DNA of 64,000 bases from Novosphingobium sp. CECT 9465 (GTDB lineage Bacteria; Pseudomonadota; Alphaproteobacteria; Sphingomonadales; Sphingomonadaceae): positions 682,001 to 746,000 of the forward strand of contig NZ_CAKLBX010000001.1 in assembly GCF_920987055.1 (NCBI RefSeq). The letters are read 5' to 3'. The translations under genes and the position numbers were made by a program. This document shows positions 46,083 through 53,478 of this stretch, in pieces. Position 1 is the first letter of the stretch. Each line of letters begins with the position of its first letter. The notes under the pieces were generated by a model. That model ran no database searches. It was not told the DNA's origin and worked only from the letters and a program-made list of their open reading frames with translations.

Positions 46083-47342
46083 ATGGACCATTTTGATCTG
46101 AACGCCGGCGTCCTGCATGCCGAAGACGTGCCTTTGCCCGCGATTGCCGCTGCAGTGGGCACCCCCGTCTATGTCTATTCGCGCGCCACGCTCACCCGCC
46201 ATGCGCGCGTATTCCGTGATGCGCTGGGCATCCTGCCCGCCGTGAAGATCGCCTTCGCGGTCAAGTCCAACCCCAATTTGTCGGTGCTGAAGGTGCTGGC
46301 GGCCGAGGGATATGGCGCAGATGTCGTCTCCGGCGGCGAAATGGAACGCGCGCTGGCCGCAGGCATGAAGCCCGATGGCATCGTGTTTTCAGGCGTCGGC
46401 AAGACAGAAGCCGAAATGCGCCGGGGGATCGAAGCCGGGATCGGCCAGTTCAACCTCGAAAGCGAAGAAGAAGGGCTGGAACTGGCCGAAATCGCCGCTT
46501 CGATGGGTAAGGTCGCCTCGGCTGCGCTGCGGGTAAACCCCGATGTCGATGCAGGCACCCACGGCAAGATTTCCACCGGCAAGGCAGAAAACAAGTTCGG
46601 TGTGCCGTTTGATCGCGCCGCCGCCATCTACGCGCGCCTTGCGCAAACGCCGGGCCTCAACATGCGCGGGCTGGCACTGCACATCGGCAGCCAGTTGTCC
46701 TCGCTCGATCCGCTCGAAGCCGCGTTCATCAAGGTTGGTGGGCTGATGCAGACGATCCGCGCGGGCGGCCACGCGGTAACGCATATGGACCTCGGCGGCG
46801 GCGTGGGCGTGCCCTACAAGGCGGGCGAAGTGTTCCCGCAACCCGCCGAATATGCCGCGATGGTAGCCAAAGTCACCGCCGATTGGGGCGTCACGCTGAT
46901 GTTCGAACCGGGCCGCGTGATCACCGGCAACACCGGCGTGCTGGTAACGCAGGTGATCCGCGTGAAGGAAGGTGCGGGCGCTCCCTGGGTCGTCGTCGAT
47001 GCCGCGATGAACGATCTGGCGCGGCCTGCGCTCTACGATGCCTGGCACGATTTCGTTGCGGTTGAACCGAAGGGCGAGACGTTTGTCGCCAACATCGTCG
47101 GCCCGATCTGCGAAAGTTCGGACACCTTCGCGATGGGGCGTACCATCGATACCGTCGCGCGCGGCGATCTGGCGGTGTTCCGCACCGCCGGGGCCTATGG
47201 CGCGACGATGGCCAACACCTACAACTCGCGGCCCTTGGTGCCCGAAGTGATGGTCGATGGCGCGCAGTGGGCGGTGGTGGCCGACCGCATCGACCCCGCC
47301 ACGATCCTTGCGGCAGAGAAACTGCCGGACTGGCTCGCCTGA
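46083..47342 (+). CDS. lysA: Diaminopimelate decarboxylase
   Basis: 419 residues from ATG 46083. LysA decarboxylates meso-diaminopimelate to lysine with PLP. The PLP lysine is in KIAFAVKSNPNLSVLK, the phosphate-binding glycine-rich loop is MDLGGGVGVPY, and the second-subunit cysteine motif is GPICESSDTFA. Normal length for the fold III decarboxylase. It closes the argH-lptM-like-lysA run. Confidence 0.95.
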   Translation: MDHFDLNAGVLHAEDVPLPAIAAAVGTPVYVYSRATLTRHARVFRDALGILPAVKIAFAVKSNPNLSVLKVLAAEGYGADVVSGGEMERALAAGMKPDGIVFSGVGKTEAEMRRGIEAGIGQFNLESEEEGLELAEIAASMGKVASAALRVNPDVDAGTHGKISTGKAENKFGVPFDRAAAIYARLAQTPGLNMRGLALHIGSQLSSLDPLEAAFIKVGGLMQTIRAGGHAVTHMDLGGGVGVPYKAGEVFPQPAEYAAMVAKVTADWGVTLMFEPGRVITGNTGVLVTQVIRVKEGAGAPWVVVDAAMNDLARPALYDAWHDFVAVEPKGETFVANIVGPICESSDTFAMGRTIDTVARGDLAVFRTAGAYGATMANTYNSRPLVPEVMVDGAQWAVVADRIDPATILAAEKLPDWLA

Positions 47343-47360
47343 TGCGAGGGCGCACGGGAA

Positions 47361-47441
47361 TGCTTCGACAAGCTCAGCATGAGCGGGTTTGGGAGGGAAC
47401 GCTCACCCTGTCCCCGCTCGTCCTGAGCCTGTCGAAGGACG
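47361..47441. repeat. Sphingomonad-type palindromic repeat (family C)
   Basis: About 80 bp: TGCTTCGACAAGCTCAGCAT at the left and GTCCTGAGCCTGTCGAAGGAC at the right form two facing imperfect hairpins. In one plus-strand frame it encodes ARPEPVEGR, a by-product string widely seen where this repeat is translated in sphingomonads. It occupies the lysA-cysG spacer. Confidence 0.75.
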
Positions 47442-47454
47442 CTGGCGCAACCTT

Positions 47455-48234
47455 ATGACCCTCCACAGCCTCCCCCTCTTTCACCGCATCGCGGGCCAGC
47501 CGGTCATTCTGCTGGGCGAGGGGGATGCAGCAAAGGCCAAGCAGCGCCTGATCGAACGCGCGGGCGGCAAGATCGTGCGCGACATGGCCGAAGGCATCGA
47601 CGCGGGCGCGCGCCTCGCCTTCATCGCGCATGACAATCCCGACATGGCGCAAGGCGACGCCATCCGTCTGCGCTGCGCGGGCCTGCTGGTCAACGTGGTC
47701 GACCGGTCCGAACTGTGCGATTTCACCACGCCTTCGATCCTTGACCGCGACCCCGTGCTGATTGCGGTGGGCACAGGCGGCGCATCGGCGGGGTTGGCGA
47801 AGATCCTGCGGTTGCGGCTTGAGCGTTTGTTGCCGCAAGGACTGGGGGCGCTCACCAAAGCGTTGGAAGATGCCCGTGAAGGCATGCGGGCGCGGTGGGC
47901 GTCTGTCGCTGATCGCCGCCGCGCGTTGGATGCCGCGCTGGACGAGAGTGGAGAACTTGACCTGTTCCGTGCTGGCAGTGAGGCGAAGGTCCGCGACTGG
48001 CTCACGTCTGGCGCGGAAGGGCAGTCCGGGCGGTTCGAGATCGTGTTGATCTCGAACGACCCCGAAGACCTGACCCTGCGCGCTGCGCGCCTGCTGGGGC
48101 AGGCGGATGTAGTGGTGTATGATGCTGGCGTAGCGGCGGAGATTTTGTCGCGCGCGAGGGCCGATGCGGTGCGGGTGCTGGCGGAGGGTGAGGTGCCTGA
48201 GGGCGGGATTGTGGTTGTGCTGCGGTTGGGGTGA
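47455..48234 (+). CDS. Sirohaem synthase-like protein with vestigial methyltransferase domain
   Basis: 259 residues from ATG 47455. The first 145 residues are the CysG-type precorrin-2 dehydrogenase: PVILLGEGDAAKAKQRLIERAG (NAD site), LVNVVDRSELCDFTTPSILDRDPVLIAVGTGGASAGLAK. A helical dimer segment follows (about 145-190). The last 65 residues (VLISNDPEDLTLRAARLLGQ, ADVVVYDAGVAAEILSRAR) resemble the start of uroporphyrinogen-III methyltransferase, but the GAGPGDP SAM motif has become ISNDPED and the rest is absent. It should oxidise precorrin-2 and insert iron, but not methylate. Confidence 0.85.
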   Translation: MTLHSLPLFHRIAGQPVILLGEGDAAKAKQRLIERAGGKIVRDMAEGIDAGARLAFIAHDNPDMAQGDAIRLRCAGLLVNVVDRSELCDFTTPSILDRDPVLIAVGTGGASAGLAKILRLRLERLLPQGLGALTKALEDAREGMRARWASVADRRRALDAALDESGELDLFRAGSEAKVRDWLTSGAEGQSGRFEIVLISNDPEDLTLRAARLLGQADVVVYDAGVAAEILSRARADAVRVLAEGEVPEGGIVVVLRLG

Positions 48235-48294
48235 TCTCAGTCCGTCTGTTTACCCCCATCGTCATCCCAGGTCACGTCCGCGACGACGGTGGTG

Positions 48295-49203
48295 CTACCC
48301 CTTCATCGCCGCCTGCAATTGCCCGATAATCACTTGCGCCTGTTCCGGGCCTGAGCGCGGGACGAAATCGTCCGTGCGGTCGGTGATCCTGTTCCAGTGG
48401 GCGGCGAAGCCTTCGACGGACTGGTCGTCCGGTGGCAGCAGCACGCCTTTGTTCATCGTCACCCAAGCCGAGTGATAGCCGCCACCGCCCGCGCCGATGA
48501 TGGCGTTGGTGGGGGCATCTTCGGAGACGAGGAACAGGGCGGCGGGGACGACGGATTCCGGGTTGAACAGCTTGAAGGCTTCTTCGGGGAAGATATCCTC
48601 GGTCATCCGCGTGGCGGCGACGGGGGCGAGGGAGTTGACCCTGATGTTGTTTTTCGCGCCTTCGAGGTAGAGCGTCTTGGCGAGGCCTGCGACGCCGAGC
48701 TTGGCCGCGCCATAGTTCGCCTGCCCAAAATTGCCGAACAGGCCGGAGGAGGACGCGGTCATCAGGATGCGGCCGTAATTCTGTTCGCGCATCGTGTCCC
48801 AGCATGCCTTTGTGGCAAAGGCCGAGCCGATGAGGTGGACGCGCACGACCATTTCAAAGTCGGCGGGGTCCATCTTGGTAAAGCTCTTGTCGCGCAGGAT
48901 GCCCGCGTTGTTGATCAGCACGTGGACGCCGCCCCAGCGCTCTTTGGCGCGGGCGACCATCTCGGCCATCTGATCGTATTCGCTGACCGAGCCGCCATTG
49001 GGCATGGCTTCGCCGCCCATGGCTTCGATTTCCTCGACCACTTTCAGTGCCGCGTCGGAATGCCCGCTGCCATCGCGTGACGCGCCAAGGTCATTGACCA
49101 CGACCTTCGCGCCGCGCTTTGCCAGTTCCAGCGCATAGGCACGGCCCAACCCGCCGCCAGCGCCGGTGACAATCGCCACGCGGCCTTCGAAGGAAATGCT
49201 CAT
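48295..49203 (-). CDS. Short-chain dehydrogenase (peroxisomal MFE-type 3-hydroxyacyl-CoA dehydrogenase-like)
   Basis: 302 residues. The Rossmann start FEGRVAIVTGAGGGLGRAYAL, VNDLGASRDGSG, NNAGILRDKSFTKM, the Ser in LMTASSSGLFGNFGQ and the Tyr/Lys pair in ANYGAAKLGVAGLAKTL complete the SDR active site. GGLGRAYALELAKRGAKVVVNDLGASRDGSG and the long C-terminus are like the dehydrogenase unit of type 2 multifunctional beta-oxidation enzymes (HSD17B4). A role in fatty-acid or steroid side-chain oxidation is plausible; no partner hydratase gene adjoins it. Confidence 0.87.
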   Translation of the reverse strand: MSISFEGRVAIVTGAGGGLGRAYALELAKRGAKVVVNDLGASRDGSGHSDAALKVVEEIEAMGGEAMPNGGSVSEYDQMAEMVARAKERWGGVHVLINNAGILRDKSFTKMDPADFEMVVRVHLIGSAFATKACWDTMREQNYGRILMTASSSGLFGNFGQANYGAAKLGVAGLAKTLYLEGAKNNIRVNSLAPVAATRMTEDIFPEEAFKLFNPESVVPAALFLVSEDAPTNAIIGAGGGGYHSAWVTMNKGVLLPPDDQSVEGFAAHWNRITDRTDDFVPRSGPEQAQVIIGQLQAAMKG

Positions 49204-49252
49204 GTCCGGTCACTCCATTCGTATGCCGCGGCGCTTTAGCATAAATGCGAAG

Positions 49253-50353
49253 TCAGGCGATGCGCTTTACCCAGCCATGCGTGTCGGCAATCTCGCCGCG
49301 CTGGATGCCGACGAGTTTGCTGCGCAGTTTCTGCGTCAACTGACCGGGGCCGCCCGAACCGATGGTGAATTCGCCCGCGTGGCTGGCAACCTTGCCGACC
49401 GGGGTGACCACCGCCGCCGTACCGCAGGCGAACGTCTCGATCAGCTTGCCCGAAGCGGCATCGGCCTGCCACTGGTCAAGGCTGTAGCGTCCCTCGCGCA
49501 CGGTCAGCCCTTCTTCGGTCGCCAGCGTGAGCAGGCTGGACCGGGTAATGCCGGGCAGGATCGTGCCGGTGAGTTCCGGGGTCAGGATCGATCCGTCCTC
49601 GAACACGAAGAACAGGTTCATGCCGCCCAGTTCCTCAACCCACTTGTGTTCGGCGGCATCGAGAAACAGCACCTGATCGTGCCCGCGCGCAAAGGCTTCG
49701 GCGGTGGGCACAAGGCTGGCCGCATAATTGCCGCCGCATTTGGCAGCGCCCGTGCCGCCGGGCGCCGCGCGGGTATAATCGCTGACCCAGATCGAAACCG
49801 CAGGCGCGCCCGATTTGAAGTAGTTTCCGGCCGGGCTGGCGATGACGAGAAACTTGTATTCCTTGGCCGGGCGCACACCAAGGAACGCTTCGCTGGCGAA
49901 CATGAAGGGGCGCAGATACAGCGACCCGCCTTCGACGTTGGGGAACCAGTCCTTGTCGGTCAGCACCTGTTGCCGCACCGCTTCCACGAACAGCGCTTCG
50001 GGCAGTTCGGGCATGGCAAGGCGGCGGGCCGATGCGTTGAAGCGTTCGGCGTTCGCTTCCGGGCGGAACAGCGAAATGCCGTCGTCTGCCAGGCGATAGG
50101 CTTTCAGCCCTTCGAAGATTTCCTGCGCATAGTGCAGAACCGCTGCTGCCGGATCGAGTGGAATCGGGCCATAAGGCACGATTCGCGCGCTGTGCCAGCC
50201 TTTGCCCTCGGTATAGTCGATCTCGACCATGTGATCGGTAAACGCACGACCGAAGCCCGGATCGGCCAGCACGGCATCGCGCACATCGGCAGCCGTGGGG
50301 GCCGGGTGCGCCGTACGGGCGAAAGTCAGGCTGGGATCGGCGGTCGTCGCCAT
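49253..50353 (-). CDS. ilvE: Branched-chain amino acid aminotransferase
   Basis: 366 residues from ATG 50353. It transfers amino groups between glutamate and the keto acids of Leu, Ile and Val using PLP. The eukaryote-like BCAT form is shown by YAQEIFEGLKAYR, LYLRPFMFASEAFLGVRPA, the PLP lysine in GGTGAAKCGGNYAASL and LFFVFEDGSILTPELTGTILPGITR. The 5' region is unusual: two tiny ORFs and a hairpin lie upstream in the same direction. Confidence 0.94.
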   Translation of the reverse strand: MATTADPSLTFARTAHPAPTAADVRDAVLADPGFGRAFTDHMVEIDYTEGKGWHSARIVPYGPIPLDPAAAVLHYAQEIFEGLKAYRLADDGISLFRPEANAERFNASARRLAMPELPEALFVEAVRQQVLTDKDWFPNVEGGSLYLRPFMFASEAFLGVRPAKEYKFLVIASPAGNYFKSGAPAVSIWVSDYTRAAPGGTGAAKCGGNYAASLVPTAEAFARGHDQVLFLDAAEHKWVEELGGMNLFFVFEDGSILTPELTGTILPGITRSSLLTLATEEGLTVREGRYSLDQWQADAASGKLIETFACGTAAVVTPVGKVASHAGEFTIGSGGPGQLTQKLRSKLVGIQRGEIADTHGWVKRIA

Positions 50354-50435
50354 GGCAAATCGGTCCTTGCGCTAGATTCAAAAAAGCGCGGTTGAACGAT
50401 TATTGCGCAGATGGCAAGTGTTATGTAATAAATGT

Positions 50436-50469
50436 GAAGGGCCGCGCCGGTCAGTCCGGGCGGCCCTTC
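50436..50469 (-). terminator. Hairpin terminator between the small ORFs and ilvE
   Basis: Perfect 10-bp outer stem GAAGGGCCGC/GCGGCCCTTC (arms 50460-50469 and 50436-50445) with a GC-rich interior. On the ilvE strand it follows the small ORFs by about 55 nt and precedes the ilvE start by about 80 nt. After the stem comes ACATTTATT rather than a T-run, so it may be weak or conditional. Confidence 0.6.
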
Positions 50470-50524
50470 GCATGGTCAGCGGCCGGAAGTGCCGCCCACA
50501 AAGCCTCTATCGCTTAATCGAAAC

Positions 50525-50581
50525 TCAGCGATAATGCCTCGCAAGGGACTGTACCGACCTCTGTGCTGAACCATGAGACAT
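50525..50581 (-). CDS. 18-residue ORF with extended Shine-Dalgarno sequence
   Basis: ATG 50581 to TGA 50525 encodes MSHGSAQRSVQSLARHYR. Ending four bases before it is GAAAGGAGGTGATCC less its last two bases' spacing: the minus-strand complement of 50583-50597 matches the 3' tail of 16S rRNA over 15 bases. This is far longer than a normal ribosome site. The peptide is basic and not rich in branched-chain residues. It could be a leader peptide controlling ilvE, a small protein in its own right or part of a small RNA. Not recognised from any family. Confidence 0.45.
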   Translation of the reverse strand: MSHGSAQRSVQSLARHYR

Positions 50582-50585
50582 CGGA

Positions 50586-50612
50586 TCACCTCCTTTCGCG
50601 CTGTTGAGCCAT
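50586..50612 (-). CDS. 8-residue upstream mini-ORF (MAQQRERR)
   Basis: ATG 50612 to TGA 50586, preceded by GGAAGGGTGG. Its last codons AGG AGG TGA form the ribosome site of the 18-residue ORF, so a ribosome ending here would cover or hand over to the next start. Existence rests on the ribosome site and this geometry only. Confidence 0.35.
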   Translation of the reverse strand: MAQQRERR

Positions 50613-50770
50613 TGCGCCACCCTTCCGAGTGACTGAGCCGCAGGATCGAACTCCTTCGGCCTTGACATCAATGTGATTCATTCTGTGGCGAACAACAAGA
50701 CTTGCATTGATTTTTTTTGGCGTCAGTATCTTTGCTTCGCAGTTGCACAGTAGCTTTATAGGGCGCGCTG

Positions 50771-51319
50771 TCAGCGACGGCGGCAATCCTCGATTACCCG
50801 GCCCACTTCCGCCCATGCAGGCAGGTACAGCGTGGGCAAGCCGTTCACTTCCACGGCAAACCGTCCCCGGCTGAACGCCATGGCGTCCAGCACGGCGTCC
50901 TGCGCGCGGACGGTTGCGGCCAGCTGGGTTTGGCTGGCTGGTTCGGCGGACAGTGCGCGGATTTCGCTGGTGGTGGCAATCGACATCGGCAGCGAAACGG
51001 ATGATGTCCCGGTGCGAATCAAAGACACGGTGCCAGAAGCGCGATTGCAGGCCAGCGCGAACAATGTGGCCGTGCTTGATCCATATCGCGCAACGCCGCC
51101 TTCGTTGCGCTGTTCGTAACGCCAGTCTCCCGGTGTCTGCGGTGCATCGCGCCAGTCCTTGAATGCGGCTGCGGGCGGTGGGGGAGGGGCTGGCGCAGGC
51201 CGCTGTGCAACCGGCGGCGGAGGCGGCGGGACGACCTGCGGAGACGAGCAGGCGGCGACCAGCACGAAGGCTGTGCCGGAAAAAGCCCTGGCAATGGCGG
51301 ATGCGCGATTGATTTTCAT
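50771..51319 (-). CDS. Proline-rich hypothetical lipoprotein
   Basis: 182 residues from ATG 51319. Signal peptide with lipobox LVAAC, then two proline runs (VVPPPPPPVAQRPAPAPPPP) forming an extended linker, and a C-terminal domain of about 120 residues (DWRYEQRNEGGVARYGSSTA, TLFALACNRASGTVSLIRTG, GLPTLYLPAWAEVGRVIEDC). The two conserved-looking cysteines could form a disulfide in the periplasm. The domain looks like invasion-associated or DUF-type proteins of sphingomonads, but I do not assign a family. It is divergent from tlyA, 25 bp away. Confidence 0.72.
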   Translation of the reverse strand: MKINRASAIARAFSGTAFVLVAACSSPQVVPPPPPPVAQRPAPAPPPPPAAAFKDWRDAPQTPGDWRYEQRNEGGVARYGSSTATLFALACNRASGTVSLIRTGTSSVSLPMSIATTSEIRALSAEPASQTQLAATVRAQDAVLDAMAFSRGRFAVEVNGLPTLYLPAWAEVGRVIEDCRRR

Positions 51320-51344
51320 GGCAAGGTTATGGAAGGAACTCGCC

Positions 51345-52100
51345 GTGACCTCAACCCACACCCCAAAATCGAAAATTCGCGTCGATCAGCTGCTGGTCGA
51401 GCGCGGCCTTGCCGAAAGTCGCGCCCGCGCGCAGGCGCTGATCCTTGCGGGGCTGGTGTTCCTGGGCGAAACGAAGATCGCCAAGGCGGGGCAGGCGGTT
51501 GCCGCAGACGCCGTGCTGGAGGTGCGCGGGCGCGACCACCCGTGGGTTTCGCGCGGCGGGATCAAGCTGGCCCATGCGATCGAGGTGTTCGGGCTGGATC
51601 CTGCGGGCGTGATTGCGATGGATATTGGCAGTTCGACCGGCGGCTTTACCGACGTTCTGCTCCAGAACGGTGCAATTCACGTCTTTGCGGTCGATTCGGG
51701 TACGAACCAGTTGGCGTGGAAGCTGCGCCAGGACGATCGCGTGACCGTGTATGAACAGACCAGCGCCCGTGTGCTGACGCCGGGGCATATCGATCGGCCC
51801 GCGACGTGGGTGGTGTGCGATGCAAGCTTTATTGCCTTGCGCAAGGTGCTGGAAGTGCCGCTCGCGCTGGCCACGCGGCCGACGCGCCTGGTCGCGCTGA
51901 TAAAGCCGCAATTCGAAGTGGGGCGCGGCGAAGTGGGCAAGGGCGGCGTGGTGCGCGATCCGGCCTTGCACGAACGCGTCTGCGTGGACGTGCGGGAATG
52001 GCTGGAAGGCGATGGCTGGCAGGTGCAGGGCGTGGTGCCCAGTCCGATCACCGGTCCCGAAGGCAATGTGGAATTCCTGATTTCGGCATCGCGAAGCTGA
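51345..52100 (+). CDS. tlyA: TlyA-family rRNA methyltransferase
   Basis: 251 residues from GTG 51345, seven bases after AAGGA; the frame is open further upstream but overlaps the divergent gene. An N-terminal S4 RNA-binding domain (IRVDQLLVERGLAESRARAQ) is followed by an FtsJ-like methyltransferase with SAM motif MDIGSSTGGFTDVLL and the motif LIKPQFEVGRGEVGKGGVV. TlyA proteins 2'-O-methylate rRNA and are often labelled haemolysin A. Length and domain order are normal. Confidence 0.92.
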   Translation: MTSTHTPKSKIRVDQLLVERGLAESRARAQALILAGLVFLGETKIAKAGQAVAADAVLEVRGRDHPWVSRGGIKLAHAIEVFGLDPAGVIAMDIGSSTGGFTDVLLQNGAIHVFAVDSGTNQLAWKLRQDDRVTVYEQTSARVLTPGHIDRPATWVVCDASFIALRKVLEVPLALATRPTRLVALIKPQFEVGRGEVGKGGVVRDPALHERVCVDVREWLEGDGWQVQGVVPSPITGPEGNVEFLISASRS

Positions 52101-52221
52101 CTTATCCACGGCTTCTGTCTCCACACGGGATTGCATAAGGTTCAAGTCCCGATTGCGCACTTGCGCGTGGCCCGTCAGTATCGGGATCGAATCGCGCTGC
52201 GTCGCATTGCCAACGGGTGAC

Positions 52222-52776
52222 ATGAACTACCTTGCTTCTCCCGGCCAGTTACGGGCCAGTCTTCTGCGCTGGTCGCTGTTCACAGTGCCTCTCCTGCTCG
52301 TGCTTGGTTTCTTTTCAGGACAGGCTGCTGGAAGCGGTCCGGGAAATCCGTGGTTCGATGATCTGGTGAAGCCCGCCATATATCCGCCACCGCTTGCGTT
52401 CCCGATCGTCTGGTCGCTGCTTTACGCAATGATGGGCGTTTCGCTTGCGATGATTCTTTCAGCGCGAGGCGCGGGCGGTCGCGTGTTGGCGGTTGCTGCA
52501 TTCGTGGCGCAGCTTGTTCTCAATCTTTCGTGGTCACCGGTATTTTTCGCCATGCACCAGATCACCGGGGCTTTCTGGATCGCCGTCGCGATGGCGGTGA
52601 TGGTCCTGATAACGCTGGTGCTGTTCTGGCGCATCCGCCCGGTCGCGGGCATGCTGTTGCTGCCCTATCTCGCCTGGGTCTGCTTTGCCAGTGTCCTGAC
52701 GTTCGAGATCGGTCGCCTCAACCCTGAAGCTGATGGCGCGTTCGGTTCGTCAAGTGCGGTCCGTGTAGAGATTTGA
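52222..52776 (+). CDS. TspO/MBR family membrane protein
   Basis: 184 residues from ATG 52222. Five hydrophobic helices with the family motifs NPWFDDLVKPAIYPPPLAFPIVWSLLYAMMG and LNLSWSPVFFAMHQ. TspO binds porphyrins and sterol-like ligands and, in photosynthetic and other alphaproteobacteria, affects tetrapyrrole handling and stress. The N-terminal helix before FFSGQAAG is longer than in some relatives. Confidence 0.9.
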   Translation: MNYLASPGQLRASLLRWSLFTVPLLLVLGFFSGQAAGSGPGNPWFDDLVKPAIYPPPLAFPIVWSLLYAMMGVSLAMILSARGAGGRVLAVAAFVAQLVLNLSWSPVFFAMHQITGAFWIAVAMAVMVLITLVLFWRIRPVAGMLLLPYLAWVCFASVLTFEIGRLNPEADGAFGSSSAVRVEI

Positions 52777-52840
52777 CCCTTGCAGGCAGGCGACGGGCCG
52801 CCCACATAGCAGGCCAGTACGCTCCAGACAGGAACCTGCA

Positions 52841-53104
52841 ATGCAAAGCGAAAACCCGATGATCGCCGACTTCGTCAAGCTGCTCAACAGCGCCGCCGGA
52901 ACGATCGCGGGCATGGGCCGCGAAGCGAGCGAGACTGCGCGCGAAAAGGCCAAGGAAGTGTTCGGCGGCCTCGATTTCGTCAGTCGTGAGGAATTTGACG
53001 CGGTAAAGGATCTGGCCTCTGCCGCGCGTGAGGAGGTTGAAACCCTCAAGGCGCGTATCGCGGCGTTGGAGGCGGCTGCCGCCCAATCGAACAGCCAGGC
53101 CTGA
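52841..53104 (+). CDS. Accessory factor UbiK family protein (BMFP domain)
   Basis: 87 residues. MIADFVKLLNSAAGTIAGMGREASETAREKAKE is an amphipathic N-terminal helix and VSREEFDAVKDLASAAREEVETLKARIAALEA a trimeric coiled coil, the two parts of the BMFP family (YqiC/UbiK). UbiK supports ubiquinone synthesis in enterobacteria and binds membranes. The VSREEFD motif is diagnostic. The product agrees with a need for a ubiquinone assembly factor alongside the UbiH-type enzyme at 8.5 kb. Confidence 0.88.
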   Translation: MQSENPMIADFVKLLNSAAGTIAGMGREASETAREKAKEVFGGLDFVSREEFDAVKDLASAAREEVETLKARIAALEAAAAQSNSQA

Positions 53105-53181
53105 TTGAAGGGAACCGGCTTGCTCCCTCGCGGATTGAACCTGGCAAAAGGTGTCTTTCCGGCACCGTCAGGGATCAATCC

Positions 53182-53451
53182 GTGTTCACACAGCTCAACC
53201 CCACCATTCCGCTCCATGTGCTCGGCAAAGGCGATGGCTATGCCATTGGCATGATCGATTACGGGCAGGAGCATAACCTGATCTGGGTTACCGCGCTTGA
53301 TGAATCCGGCGAAATCTGGTGTGCGCCCAATCACAAGGTACGTCTCGGCAAAAACTGGACCATGGGCCGCGCGGAAAACCGGCTTATCGCCGAAGACAAG
53401 CGTGCCGCCACGCAAGTTGCCGAAAATGTTACCGATATCGGCCGCGCGTGA
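53182..53451 (+). CDS. Small conserved-looking hypothetical protein
   Basis: 89 residues from GTG 53182, with AGGGA seven bases upstream. The sequence IPLHVLGKGDGYAIGMIDYGQEHNLIWVTALDESGEIWCAPNHKVR has a regular beta-strand pattern and no signal peptide. Codon use is like neighbouring genes, so it is probably real. I do not recognise a named family. IS copy 2 lies 27 bp after its stop. Confidence 0.65.
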   Translation: MFTQLNPTIPLHVLGKGDGYAIGMIDYGQEHNLIWVTALDESGEIWCAPNHKVRLGKNWTMGRAENRLIAEDKRAATQVAENVTDIGRA

Positions 53452-53478
53452 GCAAGCATCTGGCTCGCTACCTAACTA

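Larger units (their letters stand above)
50354..50770. other. ilvE upstream region with leader-like elements
   Basis: About 417 bases between ilvE (start 50353, minus) and a lipoprotein gene's stop (50771, minus). It contains a GC-rich hairpin (50436-50469), an 18-codon ORF (50525-50581) and an 8-codon ORF (50586-50612), all on the ilvE strand and listed separately. The remainder (about 50650-50770) is less GC-rich, with a run of eight A on the minus strand, and may hold the promoter. Confidence 0.6.

Noticed and set aside
50583..50597. Sequence GGATCACCTCCTTTC identical to the 3' end of 16S rRNA
   Set aside because: The preceding bases do not resemble 16S rRNA, so it is not an rRNA gene fragment; on the other strand it is an extended ribosome binding site and is reported as such.
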